Assembly (NCBI GenBank): GCA_017558165.1
Contig: JAFYWE010000066.1
Location: forward strand, 1-8,720
Length of the DNA: 8,720 nt
Source of the DNA: Bacteroidaceae bacterium
GTDB lineage: Bacteria > Bacteroidota > Bacteroidia > Bacteroidales > Bacteroidaceae
Direction: 5' to 3'
Shown here: positions 1-6,490 of the stretch, piece by piece
How positions within the stretch are numbered: the stretch's first letter is position 1
How the letters are laid out: each line of letters opens with the position of its first letter
Position numbers and translations under genes: made by a program
The notes under the pieces: generated by a model
Seen by the model: the letters and a program-made list of their open reading frames with translations, nothing else
The model's database searches: none
What the model was told of the DNA's origin: nothing

Positions 1-276
1 ATCTCAATCAAGGATACACGTGGTATCATCGACGCTATCCTCGATGGTTCAATCGATACAGCTCCTACAAAGGTTATCCCACACTTCGACTTTGTTGTTC
101 CAACAGAGTTGCCAGGTGTTGACCCAGCTATCCTCGACCCACGCGACACTTATGCTGACGCAGCTCAGTGGGAGGAGAAGGCACTTGACCTTGCAGGCCG
201 CTTCATCAAGAACTTCACCAAATACACAGGCAATGAGGCTGGTAAGGCTCTCGTTGCTGCAGGTCCAAAGCTCTAA
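1..276 (+). CDS. pckA: Phosphoenolpyruvate carboxykinase (ATP), C-terminal part; 5' end outside window
   Basis: Frame 1 is open from the first base to a TAA at 274-276 and gives the last 91 residues of a protein. The sequence matches what is known of the C-terminus of ATP-dependent PEP carboxykinase: DTRGIIDAILDGS near the start, then a phenylalanine/valine strand, then VPTELPGVDPAILDPRDTY, and a final helix with FIKNFTKYTG. The enzyme interconverts oxaloacetate plus ATP with PEP, CO2 and ADP in the cytoplasm. In gut Bacteroidales it commonly works in the CO2-fixing direction on the way to succinate. The catalytic P-loop and metal-binding residues lie upstream and cannot be checked here. Codon choice is strongly skewed (ATC, GAC, AAG, CTC, CCA, GCT), as expected of a highly expressed gene and unlike the next gene. 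A strong terminator follows 23 bp later, so it ends its transcript. Confidence 0.93.
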   Translation: MSIKDTRGIIDAILDGSIDTAPTKVIPHFDFVVPTELPGVDPAILDPRDTYADAAQWEEKALDLAGRFIKNFTKYTGNEAGKALVAAGPKL

Positions 277-299
277 TAAACGCTTAAACCTAAATACGG

Positions 300-330
300 C
301 GTCTGCTCCTTTGGGGCAGACGTTTTTTTT
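300..330 (+). terminator. Rho-independent terminator of pckA
   Basis: A 10-bp stem (300-309 with 313-322, one G-T pair) closes a TTT loop and is followed at once by eight T residues (323-330). There is no matching A-run on the left side, so it works mainly for the + strand. It lies 23 bp after the pckA stop codon. Confidence 0.93.
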
Positions 331-338
331 GTATTATA

Positions 339-369
339 TTGTAGGAATGGCTCAATTATTATATATTTG
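339..369 (+). promoter_or_regulatory. Bacteroidetes-type promoter for the secreted-protein gene
   Basis: TATATTTG at 362-369 is a full match to the known Bacteroidetes -7 box TAnnTTTG. TTG at 339-341 lies 20 bases upstream, where the -33 element (TTTG) is expected; the first T of that element is an A here. Transcription would start near 374-378, about 25-30 bases before the ATG at 403. Its place just after the pckA terminator supports a new transcript. The pattern match is direct; activity is inferred. Confidence 0.6.
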
Positions 370-402
370 TCAGTAGTAAAATATGATAAACAACCTATAG
401 TT

Positions 403-1050
403 ATGAAACGTTTTTTAGGGATATTGTTATTTTTCTTTGCACTTGTTGTATCGGGCTATGCCCAAGATAAAGTGAACGAATTGTATAATATTGTCGGCAA
501 GGTGTTTGCTGATATGAAATCGGATGGGTATCAATTGGGTGATGTAGCGGCATATATACGTATAACAGTAAAAGAACTTCCCGAAAGAGTGGCTGTAGCT
601 TCGGATAATGCTGGTTATTTCAGAATAAAAGAATTACCGGCAGGGCAATATACGCTCTGCTTCGATGGGGTTGGCCTGAAGAAGGATACTCTCGTCGTGG
701 TAAATAGTGATATTAATGACATGCGCGTGGAAATACCATTGAGTGAATATCTGTGGTCAAAGGATGCAACTCCGATTATCAGCATGATTGTCAATGATTA
801 TGACGAAATAACGCCCTATAAATCATTTTTTGCAAAATATAATATCCGCAGTGAAGTCTACAATTTTAAAAGTCTTAAAGCCAATCACCAACGATTAACT
901 CTGTCGGTTTATTCAAGTGAGCTTTTGCAGAACTTGAAGATTTTTGATTATCTCGATAGTAAATATGGTTACCAATGGCGTTTTGAGGCTCCAAAAGGTG
1001 TTATAGGGCTTGATGAAGAGTTAGGTGTAGAACGCTTATTTTCCGAATAA
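403..1050 (+). CDS. Secreted/periplasmic protein with carboxypeptidase-regulatory-like domain
   Basis: This is a 215-residue protein of unknown function. The frame could extend to a TTG at 367, but the ATG at 403 is preferred because it begins a good signal peptide: MKR, a hydrophobic core to about residue 17, then SGYAQ with likely cleavage near residues 20-21. There is no lipobox cysteine, so it should be soluble in the periplasm or exported. Residues about 27-112 resemble the carboxypeptidase-regulatory-like / transthyretin-like beta-sandwich found at the front of SusC-type receptors and in many Bacteroidetes surface proteins: a V-G-K-V strand, GYFRIKELPAGQYTLCFDGVG, then DTLVV. The remaining ~100 residues carry no motif I can name. 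The gene is visibly richer in A/T than both neighbours. It lies 19 bp before the methyltransferase gene and could be co-transcribed with it, with no obvious functional link. Confidence 0.72.
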   Translation: MKRFLGILLFFFALVVSGYAQDKVNELYNIVGKVFADMKSDGYQLGDVAAYIRITVKELPERVAVASDNAGYFRIKELPAGQYTLCFDGVGLKKDTLVVVNSDINDMRVEIPLSEYLWSKDATPIISMIVNDYDEITPYKSFFAKYNIRSEVYNFKSLKANHQRLTLSVYSSELLQNLKIFDYLDSKYGYQWRFEAPKGVIGLDEELGVERLFSE

Positions 1051-1069
1051 GGAATAGGTTGTGTCGTAA

Positions 1070-2257
1070 ATGTTGCTGGTTATGTTCGATGCTTTAACAA
1101 AGGATTTTATAAGTGCACACCGCAACGACGACGTGCGCACGCTTGCCTTGCAGGCCAAGCGCTACCCCGACGTGGACATACGCGAGGCTGTAGTGCAGAT
1201 TGAAGGCTGGCAACAGGCACGCGAGAAACTGCCGGCATGGTCGGCCGTGGAGGGCATCATATACCCGCCCAAGATTTCCATGGAGCAGTGTTCGAGCGAG
1301 CACACAGCAAGATACAAGGCCGCATTGGTCAGTGGCAAGGGATTTGCCGACCTTACAGGCGGGTTCGGCATCGATTTCAGCTACATATCCCGAGGGTTCG
1401 ACAAGACCTTCTACATAGAACGCAACGAGAGGCTGTGTGAGATTGCCACAGCAAATTTTGCACGACTGGGACTTGACCACACCAAGGTCATGAACGGCAA
1501 CAGTGAGGACTTGCTTGACTCCCTGCCACACCTTGACTGGATATTCATTGACCCTGCACGCCGCGACGGTGACGGCCGCAAGGTAGTGGCGCTGAGCGAC
1601 TGTGAGCCTAACGTGGTGGAGTTGGAGGACACACTCCTGGAGAAAGCCGACAAGGTGATGATAAAGTGCTCACCAATGCTCGACATAACCATGGCATGCC
1701 GACAACTGAAGAGCGTCAGCGAGGTGCACGTCGTGGCCGTAAACAACGAATGTAAGGAACTGCTGTTCATCCTTGAAAGGAACGCCACCGGCACATGCAA
1801 GGTGCATTGCGCTAACATAATGAAGGAGAGCATACAGGAGTTCACGTTCTCACAGGACGAGGAGCACAACTCCACAGCCACATACTGCAATGAGGTAAGC
1901 AAATACCTGTACGAGCCCAATGCAAGCATACAGAAAGCCGGATGCCACAACACCCTCTCACAAAGGCTTGGCGTGGACAAGCTCCACCCCAACAGCCAGC
2001 TATACACAGCCAACAAAGAGATTGCCGATTTCCCTGGACGCACGTTCGAGGTAATTGAGACACTCGGGTTCTCAAAGGCAGATATCAAGAGAGTACAATC
2101 ACTGCAAAAGGCCAACATAACCGTACGCAATTTCCCCGAGAGCGTACAGTTGTTGCGCAAGCGACTTAAACTGGCCGACGGTGGCGACAACTACATATTC
2201 GCCACAACGCTGTCCGACGGCAACAAGGTGTTGATACTGTGTAAGAAGCACAAGTAA
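1070..2257 (+). CDS. Class I SAM-dependent methyltransferase with THUMP-like C-terminal domain
   Basis: A cytoplasmic protein of 395 residues belonging to a family widespread in Bacteroidetes and usually annotated as 'class I SAM-dependent methyltransferase' or 'THUMP-like domain protein'. An N-terminal helical region (to ~85, with MEQCSSEHTARYKA at 71-84) leads to the Rossmann core. There motif I is FADLTGGFGID (92-102), the acidic residue after strand 2 is E117 in YIERNE, and the motif IV-like loop is FIDPARRDGDGR (159-170). The C-terminal part, with YLYEPNASIQKAG (280-291) and NITVRNFP (349-356), fits the THUMP-like domain. The DPAR loop and THUMP-like tail suggest an RNA base as substrate, but the substrate is not known to me. 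An internal ATG at 1082 would give a 391-residue protein and may align better with relatives. 1070 was kept because its upstream context (TAA) is more A/T-rich than that of 1082 (GGTT). Confidence 0.88.
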   Translation: MLLVMFDALTKDFISAHRNDDVRTLALQAKRYPDVDIREAVVQIEGWQQAREKLPAWSAVEGIIYPPKISMEQCSSEHTARYKAALVSGKGFADLTGGFGIDFSYISRGFDKTFYIERNERLCEIATANFARLGLDHTKVMNGNSEDLLDSLPHLDWIFIDPARRDGDGRKVVALSDCEPNVVELEDTLLEKADKVMIKCSPMLDITMACRQLKSVSEVHVVAVNNECKELLFILERNATGTCKVHCANIMKESIQEFTFSQDEEHNSTATYCNEVSKYLYEPNASIQKAGCHNTLSQRLGVDKLHPNSQLYTANKEIADFPGRTFEVIETLGFSKADIKRVQSLQKANITVRNFPESVQLLRKRLKLADGGDNYIFATTLSDGNKVLILCKKHK

Positions 2258-2294
2258 CATACTCCACCAAGCCACACTCTCATTCTTGGTATAC

Positions 2295-2334
2295 AGACAA
2301 AAAAAGAAGCACTACGGTGCTTCTTTTTTTGTCT
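2295..2334. terminator. Bidirectional terminator, perfect 18-bp inverted repeat
   Basis: Arms 2295-2312 and 2317-2334 are perfect reverse complements, closing a TACG loop on a C-G pair, which in RNA is a member of the extra-stable UNCG tetraloop class. Each arm contains a run of seven A or T, so both transcripts have a GC-rich inner hairpin (GAAGCAC/GTGCTTC) followed by a U-run. It sits between the converging methyltransferase gene (ends 2257) and S41 protease gene (stop at 2339). Confidence 0.92.
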
Positions 2335-2338
2335 ATGA

Positions 2339-3925
2339 TTACTTAATCATCAGTTTCTCGAATTTCTTTTCCTTGACAAGTTCGTATGCCTTATTGAACA
2401 TATCATCATACTTGTTGAAGACCATTATGAAGTCGCTCATATCCCACAGATCACGTGCAATATACATCTTCATCTGTTTCTTCAGTTCGGGAAGCGAGCG
2501 TTCAAATTCCTCTTCACCACCTTTGGGTTCGACACTGTCACGGAGCGCCTGCTCGCGCAGAATGGCCATATACCTTTCATCAACCACGAAAGCACTGTCG
2601 AACTCCTCAATGCTGTTGTATGTGGCAAGTATCTCGCCACGTTTCTCATCAAGATAACGCAATGAGGCCTGTACTATGCTTCCTTTTGAAGCAAGAGCGC
2701 GGTGATAGGCTGTATACTTGGTTGTATCCATCGGTACGAAGTAGTCGGGCATGATACCTCCACCGCCATATACGGTACGGCCGAGACGAAGGGTCGATGT
2801 CTTTAGCGAATCGGCGAAGTGAATGCTGTCGGCAGATGTCATCTCACCGCTGTTATAACGCTTCATGAGGTCATCCTCGTACTTGATGGAATCGTTGTAA
2901 GGTTTCTGTATGCAACGGCCTGACGGAGTGTAGTAGCGCGCGATCGTGAGGCGCAGCATTGAGCCGTCGGGCAACTGGAACGGACGCTGTACAAGTCCCT
3001 TGCCGAAACTGCGGCGACCCACCACGATACCGCGGTCCCAATCCTGGATGGCACCTGCAAGAATCTCGGATGCCGAAGCCGATGTCTCGTCAATCATCAC
3101 CACCACATTACCCTCAAGGAAACGGCCGCCTCCATAGGCCTTGTAATCCTGACGGCCGGCAGTACGTCCCTCGGTGTACACCACCAGGCTCTCCTTAGGG
3201 AGGAACTGGTTGACGATATCCACTGCCGCACCCAAGAAGCCACCGCCATTATTCTGCAGGTCAAGGATGAGGTTACGCATGCCCAACGCCTTGAGTGAAT
3301 CGAGCTTTGTATTGAACTCCACAGGTGTCTTGGCACCGAATGAGGTGATACGTATATAACCGTTCTTGTTGTCAATCATATATGCCGCATCGACAGTCTC
3401 TGTAGCGATATCATCACGCACGAGATTGAACTCGAGCAGGCGGTCTGCGCCACGACGTACAACGTTCAGCTTGACAACAGAGCCTTTCTCGCCACGCAGA
3501 CGTGACATGATGTCGGCGCGTTCCATCTTTACACCTGCGATTGTGGTATCGTTCACCGTCACCACCCTGTCACCGGCAAGGATTCCGGCACGCTCAGACG
3601 GACCGCCCTTCGTAGTCTGGATTACATAAAGCGTATCGGACACGATATTGAACTGTATACCGATACCGCCGAAGCTTCCCTGCATCTGCTCAAGGAGTGT
3701 CTTTGTCTCCTTGGGATCGGAATATGTAGAGTGCGGGTCAAGTTCCTTGAGCATGGCCTTGACACCAGCCTCGGTCACCTTGTCATTATCGGGTGAGTCT
3801 ACATAGAAATTGGATATGATATTGCCCGTGTACATCAGTTTAAGAAGATGGTCGGGCATATCCTGCGCTCTTGCCACAACTGCTGCAAGAACGGCAATTA
3901 CAGATAATAATATAGTCTTTTTCAT
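2339..3925 (-). CDS. S41 family C-terminal processing peptidase (PDZ serine protease), periplasmic
   Basis: A 528-residue protease of the Prc/CtpA/Tsp family, which cuts exported proteins near their C-terminus using a Ser-Lys pair. A signal peptide is clear (MKK, hydrophobic core, cleavage after ARA at ~20). Residues 35-80 form the usual N-terminal helical segment with LKELDPHSTY. The PDZ domain runs about 84-168, starting at GSFGGIGIQF. The catalytic core has DLQNNGGGFLGAAVDI (222-237), SASASE at 282-287 with S284 the likely nucleophile, and FGKGLVQ with K309 and Q313. The S284-K309 spacing of 25 equals that of E. coli Prc (S452/K477, from memory). The C-terminal ~150 residues are charged and helical, typical of Bacteroidetes members. 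It starts 13 bp after the coaD stop, so it is probably the last gene of the parE-coaD run, and it ends 4 bp from a strong terminator. Its target proteins cannot be read from the sequence. Confidence 0.95.
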   Translation of the reverse strand: MKKTILLSVIAVLAAVVARAQDMPDHLLKLMYTGNIISNFYVDSPDNDKVTEAGVKAMLKELDPHSTYSDPKETKTLLEQMQGSFGGIGIQFNIVSDTLYVIQTTKGGPSERAGILAGDRVVTVNDTTIAGVKMERADIMSRLRGEKGSVVKLNVVRRGADRLLEFNLVRDDIATETVDAAYMIDNKNGYIRITSFGAKTPVEFNTKLDSLKALGMRNLILDLQNNGGGFLGAAVDIVNQFLPKESLVVYTEGRTAGRQDYKAYGGGRFLEGNVVVMIDETSASASEILAGAIQDWDRGIVVGRRSFGKGLVQRPFQLPDGSMLRLTIARYYTPSGRCIQKPYNDSIKYEDDLMKRYNSGEMTSADSIHFADSLKTSTLRLGRTVYGGGGIMPDYFVPMDTTKYTAYHRALASKGSIVQASLRYLDEKRGEILATYNSIEEFDSAFVVDERYMAILREQALRDSVEPKGGEEEFERSLPELKKQMKMYIARDLWDMSDFIMVFNKYDDMFNKAYELVKEKKFEKLMIK

Positions 3926-3938
3926 AATATCAGGTCAG

Positions 3939-4379
3939 TTAAGGCAAGAGAGAAGAGACATCCTTGCCGTATTTAATCAATTCACGCACCACGCTGCTGC
4001 TCACCGACGCGTACTCCGGCTCGCTTATCAACATAATGGTATCCATGCCACCGAGACGCAGGTTAATATCAGCGATGTCGCGTTCATACTCAAAATCCTT
4101 CACACTGCGCACGCCACGCAAGAGCGCCACAGCGCCCACACTACGTGCAAAATCCATTGTAAGGGTATCATAGACCGCCACCGACACACGGTCATTGCCG
4201 GCATACACCTTTTCAATGGCAGCCACGCGCTCCTCAAGACTGAACATGCAGTTCTTGCCGAGGTTACGTCCTACGGCCACTACCACCTTATCGAACATTG
4301 CAAGGGCACGTTCTACAAGGGCATGGTGACCACGGGTATAAGGGTCAAAGGTTCCAGCAAAAAGCACAATCCTCTCCAT
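3939..4379 (-). CDS. coaD: Phosphopantetheine adenylyltransferase
   Basis: CoaD transfers AMP from ATP to 4'-phosphopantetheine to make dephospho-CoA, the fourth step of coenzyme A synthesis, in the cytoplasm. With the ATG at 4379 the protein has 146 residues, a little shorter than the usual ~160. The nucleotidyltransferase signature GTFDPYTRGH is at 9-18, with T10 and H18 in the positions known from E. coli CoaD. K42 lies in the GRNLGK loop, and R88 and R91 in LLRGVRSVKDFEYERD, again at E. coli positions. PEYASVSSSVVREL (121-134) is the family's ATP-binding end motif. All catalytic residues are present. A GTG at 4382 would add one residue, but ATG at 4379 is better: its A is the last base of the parE stop (TGATG), a standard translational coupling arrangement. 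The S41 protease gene follows 13 bp after the stop. Confidence 0.97.
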   Translation of the reverse strand: MERIVLFAGTFDPYTRGHHALVERALAMFDKVVVAVGRNLGKNCMFSLEERVAAIEKVYAGNDRVSVAVYDTLTMDFARSVGAVALLRGVRSVKDFEYERDIADINLRLGGMDTIMLISEPEYASVSSSVVRELIKYGKDVSSLLP

Positions 4380-6340
4380 CACTTGCCCTCCTCGTTAGCA
4401 CGGTCCTCTTCGACAACAAGGTTATCTATGATGAAGTTCTGGCGCTCCATGGTATTCTTGCCCATATAATATGCAAGCAGATCCTCGACCTTGTCATCCT
4501 TGTGCATCTCGACACGCTCAAGACGCATATCGGGACCAATGAAATTACGGAACTCATCGGGCGAGATCTCACCAAGACCCTTGAATCGTGTAATCTCGGG
4601 GTTGGGCGAAAGCTTCTCGATGGCTGCAATGCGCTCCTCATCGGTATAACAATATATTGTCTCGTAATCACCCTTGTTCTCCTTACGCTCCTCGGCACCC
4701 TTCTTGCCACGCGGTAGCTTGCGCTTGTTACGCACACGGAAGAGCGGGGTCTGCAATATATATACATGCCCCTTCTTGATGAGTTCGGGGAAGAACTGCA
4801 GGAAGAATGTTATCATCAGCAGACGTATGTGCATACCGTCGACATCGGCATCGGTCGCAACAATCACCTTGTTGTAACGCAATCCCTCAAGGCCGTCCTC
4901 GATGTTCAGTGCCGCCTGCAACAGGTTGAACTCCTCGTTCTGGTACACTACCGCACGGCTGAGGCCGAAACAGTTCAGCGGCTTTCCACGGAGACTGAAC
5001 ACGGCCTGTGTATTCGCGTCACGACTCTTGGTAATAGAACCGCTCGCCGAGTCACCCTCGGTAATAAAAATGCAGCTCTCGTCCATGCGGTCACCCTTGG
5101 TATCGTTGTAGTGTATGCGGCAATCGCGTAGCTTTCGGTTATGCATATTGACTTTCTTCGCCTTCTCACGCACCTGCTTGGTAAGGCCGGCAAGTTCCTT
5201 GCGGTCTTTCTCCGAAGCCATGATCTTGGAGAGCATCACCTCGCTGATTTCGGGGTTCTTATGCAGGAAGTTGTCAAGTTCTTCCTTCACAAAGTCACCG
5301 ATGAACTTCTTCACGCTCATGCTGCCGGCATCGGGCGCAATGGTGGTAGAACCCAATTTAACCTTTGTCTGGCTCTCGAACACAGGCTCCTGGATATTGA
5401 TTGCGATTGCCGCCACAATACCGTTTCGGATATCGCAGTACTCAAAGTTCTTTGCCGAGAAGAAATCGTGTATGGTAAGCGCCACAAGCTCCTTGAACGC
5501 ACTCTGGTGGGTTCCACCCTGCGAGGTATGCTGGCCGTTCACGAAAGAGTAGTACTCCTCGCCATACTGATGATGCGCATGCGTGAAGGCAATCTCGATA
5601 TCCTCGCCCTTAAGGTGTATTATCGGATAGAGCGCATCGGCCGTCATACGGTCACTGAGCAAGTCAACAAGACCGTTACGCGAGACAATACGCTTGCCGT
5701 TGAACATGATTGCAAGACCTGTGTTCAGGTATGTATAGTTACGCAGGAGCGTCTCGATATACGCGGCACGGTACTCGAAATTACGGTAAAGGGTATTGTC
5801 GGGTGTGAACGATATGTATGTACCGTTCTCGTCATTGGTATTCTCGGTAGTGTCGCTCACAAGTATACCCTTCTCGAACTTTGCTATGCGCACAACGCCC
5901 TCGCGGTAACTGCGCACCTCGAAATTGGTACTTGTAGCGTTCACAGCCTTTAGACCGACACCGTTAAGGCCGACAGATTTCTGGAAGACCTTATCATCAT
6001 ATTTGGCACCGGTATTCAGTTTACTCACGGCCTGGATCATCATTCCTTGCGGAATACCACGGCCATAGTCACGGACCACCACCGTATGGTTCTCAATGAT
6101 GTCAATCTCGATACGCTTGCCGAAGCCCATCTTGAACTCGTCGATACAGTTGTCGACAACCTCCTTGAGCAACACGTATATACCGTCATCGCTCTGCGAA
6201 CCGTCGCCGAGCTTTCCGATATACATACCCGGACGCAGGCGGATATGCTCCACGTCGCTGAGGTGGCGTATCGAGTCATCACCATATTCGGCTGCACTCA
6301 CCTTATTCTCGTTAAATTCCAAATCTTTATCTTCGGACAT
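4379..6340 (-). CDS. parE: DNA topoisomerase IV subunit B (type IIA topoisomerase ATPase subunit)
   Basis: A 653-residue GyrB/ParE-type subunit. The GHKL ATPase has LRPGMYIG (35-42), the N-box KEVVDNCIDEF with E60 and N64, VRDYGRGIPQG (89-99) and GLNGVGLKAVNATS (124-137). The QTK loop lysine of the transducer domain is K326. The TOPRIM metal site is complete: E428 in FITEGDSASGS and D497/D499/D501 in ATDADVDGMH, then RFKGLGE (585-591) and the C-terminal GKNTMERQNFIIDN (627-640). Wording around TOPRIM (SITKSRD, SLRGKPLNCFGL) is that of Bacteroidetes ParE rather than GyrB, but no parC is in the window to confirm this. The frame is open to an ATG at 6400, but the extra 20 residues do not look like the family, and the ATG at 6340 follows an A-rich leader (AAAAAATAATAAT). 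A Lys/Arg-rich stretch at 537-559 looks inserted. The stop overlaps the coaD start. Confidence 0.95.
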   Translation of the reverse strand: MSEDKDLEFNENKVSAAEYGDDSIRHLSDVEHIRLRPGMYIGKLGDGSQSDDGIYVLLKEVVDNCIDEFKMGFGKRIEIDIIENHTVVVRDYGRGIPQGMMIQAVSKLNTGAKYDDKVFQKSVGLNGVGLKAVNATSTNFEVRSYREGVVRIAKFEKGILVSDTTENTNDENGTYISFTPDNTLYRNFEYRAAYIETLLRNYTYLNTGLAIMFNGKRIVSRNGLVDLLSDRMTADALYPIIHLKGEDIEIAFTHAHHQYGEEYYSFVNGQHTSQGGTHQSAFKELVALTIHDFFSAKNFEYCDIRNGIVAAIAINIQEPVFESQTKVKLGSTTIAPDAGSMSVKKFIGDFVKEELDNFLHKNPEISEVMLSKIMASEKDRKELAGLTKQVREKAKKVNMHNRKLRDCRIHYNDTKGDRMDESCIFITEGDSASGSITKSRDANTQAVFSLRGKPLNCFGLSRAVVYQNEEFNLLQAALNIEDGLEGLRYNKVIVATDADVDGMHIRLLMITFFLQFFPELIKKGHVYILQTPLFRVRNKRKLPRGKKGAEERKENKGDYETIYCYTDEERIAAIEKLSPNPEITRFKGLGEISPDEFRNFIGPDMRLERVEMHKDDKVEDLLAYYMGKNTMERQNFIIDNLVVEEDRANEEGK

Positions 6341-6368
6341 ATTATTATTTTTTACAGGTAAAAACGGA

Positions 6369-6429
6369 AAGCTTGTGCAAGCGAGTGGACGGAAATTCAT
6401 TTACGTACGCAACTCGCGCAGCCAAGCTT
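6369..6429 (-). promoter_or_regulatory. Large imperfect hairpin in the leader upstream of parE
   Basis: Within the 150-bp gene-free gap 6341-6490, three nested complementary segments line up: 6369-6375 with 6423-6429 (7 bp, AAGCTTG/CAAGCTT), 6376-6378 with 6418-6420 (3 bp) and 6381-6386 with 6412-6417 (6 bp, GCGAGT/ACTCGC), around a 25-base loop. Two 2-base bulges interrupt the stem. There is no T-run after it in the - direction, so it is not a terminator. It ends 28 bases before the parE ATG, so it could be a structured 5' leader or a protein-binding site. I found no convincing TAnnTTTG promoter in this gap. Confidence 0.4.
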
Positions 6430-6490
6430 CAAGCACACAAAGTGTGATTAATGCGGAAAACTACGTTTTCACATTTCAGCTTTCACCTTA

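Noticed and set aside
1411..2190. Long open frame on the - strand inside the methyltransferase gene
   Set aside because: Its product is Ser/Cys/Leu-rich with no family pattern, and the + strand frame has complete methyltransferase motifs; it is a shadow frame.
6341..6400. N-terminal extension of parE to the ATG at 6400
   Set aside because: The added 20 residues do not resemble the family, they lie partly in the predicted leader hairpin, and the ATG at 6340 has a typical A-rich upstream context and gives a normal ParE start.
6434..6446. CACAC-AAA-GTGTG inverted repeat as an operator
   Set aside because: Only 5 bp per arm, with no second copy nearby; this could easily be chance.
6456..6470. 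Short hairpin (GAAAAC/GTTTTC, 6 bp) after the acyltransferase gene as its terminator
   Set aside because: The stem is short and A/T-rich, and no T-run follows in the - direction.
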